From positions 543,315-607,314 of the forward strand of contig JBCCEF010000001.1 in NCBI GenBank assembly GCA_039030395.1: a DNA stretch of 64,000 nucleotides. The letters are read 5' to 3'. The translations under genes and the position numbers were made by a program. Positions 26,322-35,230 of this stretch are shown here, piece by piece. The first letter of the stretch is position 1; each line of letters begins with the position of its first letter. The stretch is from Acidobacteriota bacterium. GTDB lineage: Bacteria; Acidobacteriota; Thermoanaerobaculia; Multivoradales; JBCCEF01. The notes beneath the pieces were generated by a model. It worked only from the letters and a program-made list of their open reading frames with translations. It did not search any database and had not been told where the DNA came from.

Positions 26322-27304
26322 AACCTGACTCGAAGCCCCCCGGACGCAATCCGCGGGAGGTGGCGCGGGAGGTGCTCTCCACCGAAGCCGGAGCGATCCA
26401 GGGCCTCCTGCCGCAGCTCGACGAGCGCTTCGACCGCGCCGTCGAGATGATCCGCGGCGCCACCGGCCGGGTGGTGTGCACCGGCATGGGCAAGAGCGGC
26501 CTGGTGCTCAAAAAGATCGCCGCCACCCTCTCCTCCACCGGCACGCCGGCCTTCTTCCTGCACCCGGCGGAGGCAGTGCACGGCGACCTCGGGGTGATCG
26601 TGCCGGGCGACGTGGTGCTCGCCGCCTCGTTCTCCGGCACCACCGAGGAACTGCTGCGGCTGGTGGGCACCGTCAAGCGCCTCGGCGCACCGCTGATCGT
26701 GATGACCGGCAACGCCGACAGTTCCCTCGCCCGGCTGGCGGATCTCCATCTCTCCGTCGCCATCGACCGCGAAGCCTGCCCCCTGAACCTGGCACCGACG
26801 GCCTCCACCACCGCCACCCTCGCCCTGGGCGACGCGCTGGCGATGGCGCTTTTGGAGGCGCGGGGCTTCTCGCCGGAAGACTTCGCCAAGCTGCACCCGG
26901 CCGGCAATCTCGGCAAGCGGTTGATGCGAGTGCGCGAGCTGATGCACGGCGGCGACAACATGCCGCGAGTGACAACGGACGCGCCGCTCTCCGACACCAT
27001 CTACGAGATGAGCAAAAAGGGGCTGGGGATCACCGCCGTGGTGGACGGCGAGGGCCGCCTGGTGAGCTGCATTTCCGACGGCGACCTGCGGCGCCTGTTG
27101 GCCGAAGACTCCGACCCCCTCACCCGGCGGGCGGCGGAGGTCGGCCACCGGGGACCGCGCACCATCGACCCGGAGGAGCTCGCCGCCACCGCCCTCAAGG
27201 AGATGGAAGACCACCGCATCACCTCGCTCTTCGTGGTGGACTCCAGCGGCCGGCTGATCGGCATCGTCCACCTGCACGACCTGTGGGGCCTGGAGCTGTT
27301 CTGA
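26318..27304 (+). CDS. kdsD: Arabinose-5-phosphate isomerase (KdsD/KpsF)
   Basis: 328 residues from ATG 26318 overlapping the kdsA stop (ATGA). An N-terminal SIS domain (VVCTGMGKSGLVLKKIAATL, SFSGTTEELLRLV, CPLNLAPTASTTATLALGDA, DFAKLHPAGNLGKRLM) is followed by two CBS domains (about 205-328). Isomerises ribulose 5-phosphate to arabinose 5-phosphate, feeding kdsA. The CTGA junction with kdsC suggests coupled translation. Confidence 0.96.
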   Translation: MKPDSKPPGRNPREVAREVLSTEAGAIQGLLPQLDERFDRAVEMIRGATGRVVCTGMGKSGLVLKKIAATLSSTGTPAFFLHPAEAVHGDLGVIVPGDVVLAASFSGTTEELLRLVGTVKRLGAPLIVMTGNADSSLARLADLHLSVAIDREACPLNLAPTASTTATLALGDALAMALLEARGFSPEDFAKLHPAGNLGKRLMRVRELMHGGDNMPRVTTDAPLSDTIYEMSKKGLGITAVVDGEGRLVSCISDGDLRRLLAEDSDPLTRRAAEVGHRGPRTIDPEELAATALKEMEDHRITSLFVVDSSGRLIGIVHLHDLWGLELF

Positions 27305-27840
27305 ACCTCTCGAACGCCGAACTGGCTCGCCGCGCCAGCCGCCTGCGCTGGATTCTGCTCGATGTCGACGGTGTGATGACGGACGGCCGCCTGACCTACA
27401 GCGCCGAAGGCGAGGTGCTCAAGAACTTCCACGTGCGGGACGGCTTCGGCATCCGCCTGGCCCAGCGGGCGGGCCTCGGCGTGGGCATCCTTTCCGGCCG
27501 CGGCGGTCCGGTGCTCGACCGCCGGGCGCGGGAACTCGATCTCGATCCCATCCTCACCGGCCAGAGCGACAAGGCCCAAGCCTTCGAGAGTTTTCTTTCC
27601 GAGCACGGCCTCGAAGCCGAGCAGGTGGCCTATGCCGGCGACGACTGGATGGACCTGCCGGTGCTCAACCGCTGCGGCTTCGGTTGCGCCCCGGCGGACG
27701 CCACGGCGGAAGTGCGCGAGCATGCTCACCTGGTGCTCGCCACCCCCGGCGGCTATGGTGCGGTGCGCGAGATGGTCGAGCGCATCCTGCGGCCACGCGG
27801 CCGTTGGAGCGATCTACTGCGCCCCTACCTCGACGGCTAA
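27301..27840 (+). CDS. kdsC: Kdo 8-phosphate phosphatase
   Basis: 179 residues. HAD-family motif WILLDVDGVMTDGRLTY, then VRDGFGIRLAQRAGLGVGILSGR and YAGDDWMDLPVL, typical of tetrameric KdsC. The best start is unusual: CTG 27301, overlapping the kdsD stop as CTGA, with GGAG 5 nt upstream. GTG 27283 is the only near alternative and has no Shine-Dalgarno. Removes the phosphate from Kdo 8-phosphate. Confidence 0.92.
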   Translation: MNLSNAELARRASRLRWILLDVDGVMTDGRLTYSAEGEVLKNFHVRDGFGIRLAQRAGLGVGILSGRGGPVLDRRARELDLDPILTGQSDKAQAFESFLSEHGLEAEQVAYAGDDWMDLPVLNRCGFGCAPADATAEVREHAHLVLATPGGYGAVREMVERILRPRGRWSDLLRPYLDG

Positions 27841-27844
27841 CCCG

Positions 27845-28789
27845 ATGGCCTCAGACGTCTCACCCCGGGGCTCGATTCCGCCGCGGGCGCGCCTGATCGA
27901 GGCCGCCGTGCGCGGCCTGTCGGCCCTGCTCGGCCGGTTGCCCTGGTCGGTCGCACAGCGCATCGGGCGCGGCATCGGTAGCCTCACCTGGCACCTCGGA
28001 AGAAGGGATCGACGGCGGGCGCTGGAACATCTGGCCATCGCCTATCCGGAGCAATCCGAGGACGAACGAATCGCCCTGGCGCGGGCCTGCTTCCGCCACC
28101 ACGGCACCACCCTGGCGGAGCTGCTCCACCTGCGCCACCGCAACTGGCGGCAGCTCGCGTCGCACATCGTCTGCGAAGGCTGGGAACACATAGCGGAAGC
28201 GCGCCGGCGGGGGCAGTCGGTACTGATCGTGAGTGGCCACTGCGGCAACTGGGAAATGCTCGCCGCCCTCACCAACGGCCGGGGCCGCGACCTGCCGCCG
28301 GACCAGCAGCTGGCCCTGTCGGTGATCGCCCGCTCCTGGAACGAGCCCAATCTGAACCGCATCATGGTCGATTTGCGGCGGCGCTTCGGCAGCGAGACCA
28401 TCGAGCGGGGACAGCCGGATTCCGCCCGCCGGCTGCTCGGCGTGCTGCGGCGCGGCGACGCCCTGGCTCTGCTGATCGACCAGGACACCGACGTCGACGG
28501 CGTATGGGTGCCCTTCTTCGGCCGCCTCGCCTTCACCCCATCGGCCGCCGCCAAGCTCGGGCGCCGGCCCAAGGTGGCGGTGATCCCGACCTTCTCCGAA
28601 CGCCTCGCCGACGGCCGCCATCGGGTCACCTTCCGGCCGCCGGTAGACCTGCCCCAAGACGAGCGCGAAGGCACTGCCCGGTTGACGGCAGAGATCGAAC
28701 GTCAGGTCCGCAAGTGCCCGGAACAGTGGGTGTGGATGCACCGCCGCTGGCGCCGGCGGCCACCGGTCGAGGAGACGCCTGCTGGATGA
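27845..28789 (+). CDS. Lipid A acyltransferase-like protein (LpxL/HtrB family)
   Basis: 314 residues from ATG 27845. Has the HTRB acyltransferase signature SGHCGNWE (HX4E), RSWNEPNLNRIM, a DQDTDVDGVWVPFFGR block, and WVWMHRRWRRRP at the C-terminus. Adds a secondary acyl chain to Kdo-lipid A at the inner membrane. Directly after kdsC, completing a Kdo/lipid A unit. Overlaps the next gene by ATGA. Confidence 0.9.
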   Translation: MASDVSPRGSIPPRARLIEAAVRGLSALLGRLPWSVAQRIGRGIGSLTWHLGRRDRRRALEHLAIAYPEQSEDERIALARACFRHHGTTLAELLHLRHRNWRQLASHIVCEGWEHIAEARRRGQSVLIVSGHCGNWEMLAALTNGRGRDLPPDQQLALSVIARSWNEPNLNRIMVDLRRRFGSETIERGQPDSARRLLGVLRRGDALALLIDQDTDVDGVWVPFFGRLAFTPSAAAKLGRRPKVAVIPTFSERLADGRHRVTFRPPVDLPQDEREGTARLTAEIERQVRKCPEQWVWMHRRWRRRPPVEETPAG

Positions 28790-30756
28790 ACTCTCCGCTG
28801 CTAGACTCCCGCGCCATGCGCACCGCCCTCCTCGCCCTGACGGTCGCCGCTCTGCTGATCGGATGCGGCGACTCCGCCCGGGAGGAACCGGCCCCGCCCC
28901 CCTGGCAGCGCATCGACCTGTTCATCGAACGGCCGCAGGTGGAGATTGCGGGACCGCGCCGCGGCCGTGCCTTCGAGCGACGGCTGGAACCGCTGGGACC
29001 GCGGGACGATGGCGCCGACGTCGCCGAGGCACGACGCGGCCGGCGAGCCGGCAGCCAAGTGCGCACCGTCGCCCAGCAAGGCGGCACCCGCCTGGCCTGG
29101 TCCCTCCGCCTGCCGGAGGACGGCTACCTCTCCTTCGTCCCCCTGGGCAGCCCCGATGGCGCCTGCCGCTGCACCTACCGGACCGGCGTGCGCGACGCCG
29201 ACGGTCTCCTGCAGGAGCTTTACCAAACGGAAGTGGGAACGGACCCGGCGGCGGCTCCGGCCACCGTCGAGCTGGACCTCACGCCTTTCGGCGACACCAA
29301 CGTGGAGATCATCTTCCAGGTCGATCCCCGTCCCGGAACGGATCTCACCAGTGGGCCAACACCCTGGGCGCTGTGGGGCAGCCCGGCGATCTACGGTAGA
29401 CGCGAGCCGGAACCGGCGACGGACGAACAGCCCCCGTCCGGCGGCAAGACGAGCGAGCCGGCACCGGCCAGACATCGGCCGGACATCGTCCTCCTCGGCT
29501 TCGATACGCTGCGCGCCGACGCCCTCGGGCCGCGCGGTTTCCGGACCACCCTGAGCCCGGCCCTCGATCACCTGGCAGCAAAAAGTGACGTGTGGACCCG
29601 CGCCTTCTCGGCCTTCAACGTCACCAATCCCAGCTTCGCCTCGATCCTGACCGGCCTGTGGGGCAAGAACCACGGCGTCTACGACCTGGTGACCCCCCTG
29701 CCGGAGGAGCACACCACCTTGGCGGAAGCGCTGTCCGCCGCCGGCTACCGCACCCTGGCGATCATCGCCGCGCGCCATCTCGGCCCGCGACCCTCCGGTC
29801 TCGGCCAGGGCTTTGACGAGGTGGTGGTCTCGGACCAGACCTTCGCCGCCGAGTTGGTGGTGGACATGGCAATCGACTACCTCGACGAGCACCTGCCCGC
29901 GGACCGGCCGGTGTTCGTGTGGCTGCACCTATTCGACCCGCACACCCCACACACTCCCCCCAAGCCCTACGCCCTGGGGCTGCGGCCGGCGGAGCCCTTC
30001 GGCCTGAAGCCGACCGGCGGCTGGCTGCCTTTTCGCCCCCTCGGGGCGCGAAGCTTCACGGAACGCTTCCTCGGCGGCCAGCGCGACCTCTACGACGGCG
30101 AAGTGGCCTATCTCGACCGCCAGGTGGACCGGCTGGTGGGCTTCCTGGAGGCCGGCGGCCACCTACCCGACACCCTGCTGGCGGCGGTGGCGGACCACGG
30201 CGAAAACCTGGGCGACCACGGCATCGATTTCCGCCACGCGGGCCTATGGGACTCCACTACCCACGTTCCGATGATGATCCGCTGGCCCGAGCGACAGGTG
30301 CCGCTGGATCCCGCCGGGCGGCCGCATCGCGGCCGGCATTTCGATGGCCTGGCCCAGAGCATCGACCTCTACCCCACCCTGCTGGCGGCGGCCGGCCTCA
30401 GCGCGGATGAGATACCGCCGTCGGACGGTCGCAACCTGCGAGATCCGCACGACGAAGGTCGCCGGGCGGTCTTCGCCGAACACGCCCACGGCCAGGGCGA
30501 GATGGTGCGGACCGCGGACTTCAAACTGATCTTAAGCCGCGACAACCCGATGGTGCCGGACCCAGTGATGCTCTACGACCTGCGCCAGGACCCGGGCGAG
30601 ACGGAAAACCTTGCCGGCACCGGCCACCCGCAGGAAGAGCCCCTGCGCGAACTGCTCGAACGCTGGCATGGCGCCCGGCGCCCGGCGCCGAAGGCGGCGC
30701 CGGCGGAAATGTCGGAAGAGGATCTGGAGCGGCTTCGAGCTCTCGGATATCTCTGA
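28786..30756 (+). CDS. Sulfatase-fold lipoprotein with Thr at the nucleophile position
   Basis: 656 residues from ATG 28786 (ATGA overlap, GAGGAG upstream); ATG 28816 is an alternative. Lipobox LLIGC. A beta-sandwich-like N-terminal region (about 35-220) precedes the alkaline phosphatase/sulfatase-fold domain: PDIVLLGFDTLRAD, NVTNPSFASILTGLWG, WLHLFDPHTPH, DHGENLGDHG. The CxPSR site of true sulfatases reads T-N-P-S-F (Thr280), so formylglycine chemistry is impossible. A phosphoryl- or phospholipid-headgroup transferase or phosphatase activity with a Thr nucleophile is more likely. It ends LRALGYL. Operonic with the lipid A acyltransferase, which suggests envelope modification. Confidence 0.82.
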   Translation: MNSPLLDSRAMRTALLALTVAALLIGCGDSAREEPAPPPWQRIDLFIERPQVEIAGPRRGRAFERRLEPLGPRDDGADVAEARRGRRAGSQVRTVAQQGGTRLAWSLRLPEDGYLSFVPLGSPDGACRCTYRTGVRDADGLLQELYQTEVGTDPAAAPATVELDLTPFGDTNVEIIFQVDPRPGTDLTSGPTPWALWGSPAIYGRREPEPATDEQPPSGGKTSEPAPARHRPDIVLLGFDTLRADALGPRGFRTTLSPALDHLAAKSDVWTRAFSAFNVTNPSFASILTGLWGKNHGVYDLVTPLPEEHTTLAEALSAAGYRTLAIIAARHLGPRPSGLGQGFDEVVVSDQTFAAELVVDMAIDYLDEHLPADRPVFVWLHLFDPHTPHTPPKPYALGLRPAEPFGLKPTGGWLPFRPLGARSFTERFLGGQRDLYDGEVAYLDRQVDRLVGFLEAGGHLPDTLLAAVADHGENLGDHGIDFRHAGLWDSTTHVPMMIRWPERQVPLDPAGRPHRGRHFDGLAQSIDLYPTLLAAAGLSADEIPPSDGRNLRDPHDEGRRAVFAEHAHGQGEMVRTADFKLILSRDNPMVPDPVMLYDLRQDPGETENLAGTGHPQEEPLRELLERWHGARRPAPKAAPAEMSEEDLERLRALGYL

Positions 30757-30757
30757 C

Positions 30758-31477
30758 CTACTCCTCGGCCTTCGCCCTGTTCCGCCGGAAGATCGCCGCG
30801 GCGGCCACTCCCAACAGGTACAGCCCGATGGTCGGCAGGGCGAACAGGCAGAGATTCACCACGTCCGGCGTCGGGGTGATGATCGCCGCCGCCACGAAGA
30901 TGATGACCACCGCCCAGCGGAAGTGCCGCATCAGGAATCCCGGCGTGACCAGCCCGAGCATTGACAGCATCACGATCACGATCGGCAACTCGAACATCAG
31001 CCCGAGACCCAGAATCACCGTCAGCAGAAAGCGAAAGTAGCGCTCGATGGTGATCATCGGCTGGAACTGCTCGCCGATGCCGAGCAAAAACTCCACCGCG
31101 AAGGGAAAGGCAATGTAGTAGGCGAAGGCGCCGCCGGCGACGAAGAACAGGGTGCCGAAGACGATGAACGGCAGGGCGTAGCGCCGCTCGCGCTTGTACA
31201 GCCCCGGGGCGATAAAGCGCCAGGCCTGGTACATCAAGAAAGGCGAGACGAGAAAAAGCGACGCCAACAGCGCCACCTTGACGTACAGCAGGAAGGGATC
31301 CGAGATGCCCAGAAAGGTCAGCCGGGTGCCCTCCGGCAACAACCGCTCGACGGGCTTCGCCAGGAAGGCGAAGATGTGGTCGACGAAAGACCAGCAGGCG
31401 AGAAAGCCAACGAACAGTGCCGCTAGCGAGTAGACCAGTCGGCGACGCAGCTCCTCCAGGTGATCCAGAAGCCCCAT
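30758..31477 (-). CDS. tatC: Sec-independent protein translocase TatC
   Basis: 239 residues with six membrane segments. N-terminal LLDHLEELRRRLVYSL, FLVSPFLMYQAWRFIAPGLY, KRERRY and AAIITPTPDVVNLCLFALP are canonical. ATG 31477 is used; an in-frame Asp/Glu-rich extension could begin at a CTG upstream. Follows tatB by 63 bp on the same strand; ends 1 bp from the convergent sulfatase-fold gene. Confidence 0.96.
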   Translation of the reverse strand: MGLLDHLEELRRRLVYSLAALFVGFLACWSFVDHIFAFLAKPVERLLPEGTRLTFLGISDPFLLYVKVALLASLFLVSPFLMYQAWRFIAPGLYKRERRYALPFIVFGTLFFVAGGAFAYYIAFPFAVEFLLGIGEQFQPMITIERYFRFLLTVILGLGLMFELPIVIVMLSMLGLVTPGFLMRHFRWAVVIIFVAAAIITPTPDVVNLCLFALPTIGLYLLGVAAAAIFRRNRAKAEE

Positions 31478-31540
31478 TTGCTCCAGAACCTCGTCGTCGG
31501 CCGGCGGCAGGGCGCTCGAATCCCGCGCGGTGCTCAGCGG

Positions 31541-31933
31541 CTAGTCCTTTGCCGCTTCGGAGGCGGGCGAGGTTTCAGAAGCGGGCTTCGGAGGCGTCGC
31601 GCCGGCGGCAGGCTCGGTGCGCTTCTCAACCTCGTCGCGGCGGGCTACCTGCCGACGCGCCATCTCGGCCTGGGCGGAAGGCGCTTGGATCGACGGCACT
31701 TCGCCACCGGCGGTCGGTTGGAGGGCAGGAGGGGAGTTCTTCTCCGCCTCCTTCTCCTCTTCGAGGGCGATTTCCGTATTCAGGGTGCGCCGCAGGTCGT
31801 TGCTGGCGCGCCGGAACTCCCCCATCGCCTTGCCCAGGGTGCGGCCCGCCTGGGGCAACCGCTTCGGACCGAAGATCAGCAGAGCCAACGCCAGGATGAA
31901 CAGCGCTTCGGGAATGCCCAACGAACCGAACAC
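31541..31933 (-). CDS. tatB: TatA/TatB-type translocase subunit
   Basis: 130 residues. The start is GTG 31933 with GGAGG 5 nt upstream, giving the standard N-terminus FGSLGIPEALFILALALLIF then GPKRLP; the longer frame from TTG 31951 adds six residues and hides that Shine-Dalgarno. One membrane helix, the hinge, an amphipathic helix (GRTLGKAMGEFRRASND), and a charged Pro/Ala-rich tail. The tail length favours TatB over TatA; only one such gene is present here. Confidence 0.93.
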   Translation of the reverse strand: MFGSLGIPEALFILALALLIFGPKRLPQAGRTLGKAMGEFRRASNDLRRTLNTEIALEEEKEAEKNSPPALQPTAGGEVPSIQAPSAQAEMARRQVARRDEVEKRTEPAAGATPPKPASETSPASEAAKD

Positions 31934-32000
31934 CGATACCTCCACCGCCAAGAAAGAAAATATCCGCCCCCACCGGGGGTCGGCGCGAGTCTTGAAATGC

Positions 32001-32006
32001 TACACT
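32001..32006 (+). promoter_or_regulatory. -10-like box 7 nt before the ctpA start
   Basis: TACACT ends 7 nt before ATG 32014. There is no Shine-Dalgarno, so the mRNA may be leaderless. Confidence 0.45.
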
Positions 32007-32013
32007 GTTTCGC

Positions 32014-33660
32014 ATGAAAAGACCCTGGAAACAAGCCGCCATCTTCCTGTTTTTGCTCGCTCTGATCGGTGGGGGTCTGTTCGGCGATCGGGTACTCGCG
32101 CTGACCGATGAAGCTCGGGACACCCTCCGCGTCTACACCGATTTGGTCACCGTCGCCCACCAGCGGTACGGCGGAGAAGTGAGCTATCGCGACCTGGTGT
32201 ATGCCTCGATCCAGGGCATGCTCCGAGAACTCGACCCCCACACCAGCTTTCTGCCGCCCAAGGCCTACACCGGCATGCGCGAGCGGCAGCAGTCGAGCTT
32301 CTACGGACTCGGCATCCTAGTCGGAGTCCGCAACGGCCAGTTGACGGTGATCAGCCCGATCGAGGGCACGCCGGCCTCGCGCCTCGGCATGCGCGCCGGC
32401 GACATCATCGACACCATCGAGGGGGAACCCACCGAGCAGATGTCCCTCGACGAGGCGGTGGATCGCTTGAAAGGCCCCAAGGACACCGAGGTGAACATCA
32501 CCATCGTGCGCCGCGGCCTGGACGAGCCGCTGCAGCTCGCCGTTACCCGCGCTGAGATCCCACAGACCACCGTCCGCCTGGCCTACATGCTCGACGAGCG
32601 AACCGGCTACATGCAGATCTCGGACTTCGGGCGGGGCACCGGCCACGAGGTTTCGGAAGCCCTCGACAAGCTGCGCGACGAAGGCATGGAGCGCCTGCTG
32701 GTCGATCTGCGCAACAACGGCGGCGGCCTCCTCGACCAGGCCATCGAAGTAGCGGATCAATTCTTGGGCGAAGGCTCGCAGATCGTCGAAACCCGCGGCC
32801 GCACCCGCGACTCCTTCCAGTCCTTCCGCGCCTCGGACAAGTATCCGGACCTCGAACTGCCGGTGATCATGCTGGTCAACCGGGGCACCGCCTCGGCGGC
32901 GGAGATCCTTTCAGGCGCCGTTCAGGACCACGATGTGGGTCTGGTGGTGGGCACGCCCACCTGGGGCAAGGGTCTAGTGCAAACGGTCTACAGCCTGTCC
33001 TACGGGGCCGGTCTGGCGCTGACCACCGCCAAGTACTACACCCCCTCCGGACGGCTGATCCAGCGCGACTACTCCTCGTTCTTCGACTACTACAACTACG
33101 ATCCGCTAGCCGAGGATCCGCGCGATGCGGTGCGCGACGACCTCGATCCGTCGGAGATCTTCACCACCGACCTGGGCCGCGAGGTCTACGGCGGCGGCGG
33201 CATCACGCCGGACGTGATCGTCGAACCGAACGAGTTCACGCCCTTCCAGCAGTATCTCTTCGCCCGCAGCGCCTACTTCGGCTTCGCAGTGGACTACGCC
33301 AGCAAGCTGTCGAAGGAGTCGATCGCTTCCTGGCAGCCGCCGCCGGAGCTGATCGCCGAATTCGAAAGCTGGTTGATCGAAGAGGACATTGCCACCCGGC
33401 AGAAGCTCGACGAGGAACTGGCCACGGACGACGTCCGCGCCCTGGCGGTGCGGCAGATCCACGGTGAAATCCTCAACTCGGCCCTCGGCCAGGAAGCCCG
33501 GCACCGGGTGGTGGCCCAAGGCGACGAGCAGATCTTGAAAGCCCTCCAGATGTTCGACCAGGCTGGCGACCTACTGGCCCGCCGCCTGAAGCTCGACCAG
33601 GCGGACGGCGAACCCCGGCAGACGGCGCAGCTTGAAGAGGCGGGGGCGCCCCAGGGTTAG
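32014..33660 (+). CDS. ctpA: C-terminal processing protease (S41 family)
   Basis: 548 residues. A signal anchor (about 8-30), an N-terminal helical region ending LRELDPHTSFLPP, a PDZ domain (about 95-180: GLGILVGVRNGQLTVISPIE, RAGDIIDTIEGEP) and the S41 core. Catalytic Ser294 lies in GTASAAEILSGAVQDH and Lys319 in TWGKGLVQT, 25 residues apart as in CtpA. It ends in a helical C-terminal region. Periplasmic protease acting on envelope proteins. A strong bidirectional terminator follows. Confidence 0.95.
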   Translation: MKRPWKQAAIFLFLLALIGGGLFGDRVLALTDEARDTLRVYTDLVTVAHQRYGGEVSYRDLVYASIQGMLRELDPHTSFLPPKAYTGMRERQQSSFYGLGILVGVRNGQLTVISPIEGTPASRLGMRAGDIIDTIEGEPTEQMSLDEAVDRLKGPKDTEVNITIVRRGLDEPLQLAVTRAEIPQTTVRLAYMLDERTGYMQISDFGRGTGHEVSEALDKLRDEGMERLLVDLRNNGGGLLDQAIEVADQFLGEGSQIVETRGRTRDSFQSFRASDKYPDLELPVIMLVNRGTASAAEILSGAVQDHDVGLVVGTPTWGKGLVQTVYSLSYGAGLALTTAKYYTPSGRLIQRDYSSFFDYYNYDPLAEDPRDAVRDDLDPSEIFTTDLGREVYGGGGITPDVIVEPNEFTPFQQYLFARSAYFGFAVDYASKLSKESIASWQPPPELIAEFESWLIEEDIATRQKLDEELATDDVRALAVRQIHGEILNSALGQEARHRVVAQGDEQILKALQMFDQAGDLLARRLKLDQADGEPRQTAQLEEAGAPQG

Positions 33661-33752
33661 GGACTGTAGAGGGAGCCTAGCGCACGCTACTGGAGACCCT
33701 TGACCGAGAGCGGCTCGAGGCCGCCTGAACACCCTCCATAGATCCGCAAACC

Positions 33753-33784
33753 AAAAACGCCCGCTCCTCGGAGCGGGCGTTTTC
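33753..33784. terminator. Bidirectional Rho-independent terminator
   Basis: CGCCCGCTCC (33758-33767) pairs perfectly with GGAGCGGGCG (33770-33779), flanked by AAAAA before and TTTT after. It lies between convergent ctpA and the secreted repeat-protein gene and can serve both. Confidence 0.95.
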
Positions 33785-33825
33785 TATTGCGGCCGGGATT
33801 TCGGCCGCGCGATCGTGCTCGGAAC

Positions 33826-35037
33826 CTACGGGTTGGCGATGGTGAAGTTCCGCTCGCCGATCAGGGTGACCGCGCCCAGCTCGTCGCGTACCAGCACCTG
33901 CAACTGGTGCCCACCGTTATCGATGCCGATGGTGTTGAGCAGGAAAGACCAGCCCGGGAAGTCGCTGTCCGGGTAGCCCGGGAAGAGCGACGACACGCTC
34001 GGCCGTGGCAGGCCGCGGACGGCGCTACCGACGACGGTACCGTCCACGGCGACCTGCACGTCGGCCACGCCCTCCCAGTCGAGGGCCCAGCCGGTGAACT
34101 CGACGGTGTTGTCGAACAGCAGGCCGTTCATCGGCAGGTCGATATTGCCGAAGGCGCCCTCGTTGCCTACCCGATCGTCGCACAGGAAGGTCACCGGCAG
34201 TTCGGCGATCTCGGCCACCTGGCCGCTCACGTCACCCACCCGCACGGACAGCACGTGGAATCCCTCCACGTACTGCAGTTCTTCGATCAGGAAGCCGAGG
34301 TCGAGGACGAAGCGGAAACCACTGTGGGGTGCGTCGCGGATATTCGGGTACAGCCGCTCGACGTCCAACCGGCGCAGACCGTAGCAGTTGGTCAGGCCAC
34401 CGGTTTCCGTCCGGAAGCGGCAATCCACCCGGCTGTTGGCGTAGCGCGAGCCATCGATCAACAGCTCAACATAGCCGACCCCGGTGTCCCCCAGCTCGAT
34501 ACCCACGTCCAGCGCGTGGCCGGAAATCACCGAATAGCGCCGCTGCGGATCGTCCAAATTACAGTTACCGAACAGCTCGACGTTCGGCTGCGGATAGTTG
34601 ATCGAGCCGAAGGGCACCAGATTGTGCGTCGAGTTGTTGAAATCGAACACCCGCGGGTTCAGGAAGGTGCGCTGGCCCGTGGCGCTGATCGCCAGCGGCG
34701 TCACCGTGTGCAGGCCGTTGGTGTAGCGGGTGGTGTCGAGCTGGTAGGAAAAGCCCGCCGCCGCGGAATCCGGGAACCCCGGAAAGGCCGCCTCGACCCC
34801 CGGCCGATTGCGCTGGTAGATGGCGCGGCCGTCGATCCGGCCATCGACGTAAATATCGACAGCGGCGATGCCGTCGTCATCCAGCGCCCAGCCGAACAAT
34901 CCGATCACCCCGGCGGCGCCGTTGCCGCCGTCGACCCGGCCGCCGAAGGAGCCGAACGGCTGGCCCTGGGCCAGTGCCGGGCTCATCGCCAGCAGCAAGC
35001 ATGCGATCCATCCCAGAATTAAGATCTTGCGCTTCAT
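33826..35037 (-). CDS. Secreted three-repeat beta protein
   Basis: 403 residues from ATG 35037 with GGAGG upstream. After the signal peptide (MKRKILILGWIACLLLAMSP) come three about 120-residue repeats, each with GWALDDDGIAAVDIYVDG-like opening, a PGFPDS block and an N-G-x-H-x-L/V ending (e.g. TNGLHTV, DNGGHQLQ). The middle copy contains Cys pairs. The pattern looks like bacterial Ig-like domains common in secreted acidobacterial proteins, but I do not recognise a named family. Probably an extracellular binding or structural protein. Confidence 0.75.
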   Translation of the reverse strand: MKRKILILGWIACLLLAMSPALAQGQPFGSFGGRVDGGNGAAGVIGLFGWALDDDGIAAVDIYVDGRIDGRAIYQRNRPGVEAAFPGFPDSAAAGFSYQLDTTRYTNGLHTVTPLAISATGQRTFLNPRVFDFNNSTHNLVPFGSINYPQPNVELFGNCNLDDPQRRYSVISGHALDVGIELGDTGVGYVELLIDGSRYANSRVDCRFRTETGGLTNCYGLRRLDVERLYPNIRDAPHSGFRFVLDLGFLIEELQYVEGFHVLSVRVGDVSGQVAEIAELPVTFLCDDRVGNEGAFGNIDLPMNGLLFDNTVEFTGWALDWEGVADVQVAVDGTVVGSAVRGLPRPSVSSLFPGYPDSDFPGWSFLLNTIGIDNGGHQLQVLVRDELGAVTLIGERNFTIANP

Positions 35038-35230
35038 GGCTCGTTTCCTCCAGACCAGCGACAAAACAGTGCTCTGGCCGTTTGCGCCGCATTCATCGAC
35101 GGGGATCTAAACTTTGAGTCCCGGCGAGCGGCAGACATCATGAGATCAGCTAGCGATGAGTTCACCTAACTTAAAGTAAAGCCTCAACTTTTCGCGCGAT
35201 TCTACCCATTACTACTGACTGTCGTCAATT

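Noticed and set aside
27986-27998. CACCTGGCACCTC in the acyltransferase gene as an eleventh repeat copy
   Set aside because: It lacks the TCCCC part and encodes residues (TWHLGRR) normal for this family.
28504-28785. N-terminal extension of the sulfatase-fold gene from 28504
   Set aside because: It overlaps the acyltransferase gene; the lipobox fits a start at 28786 or 28816.
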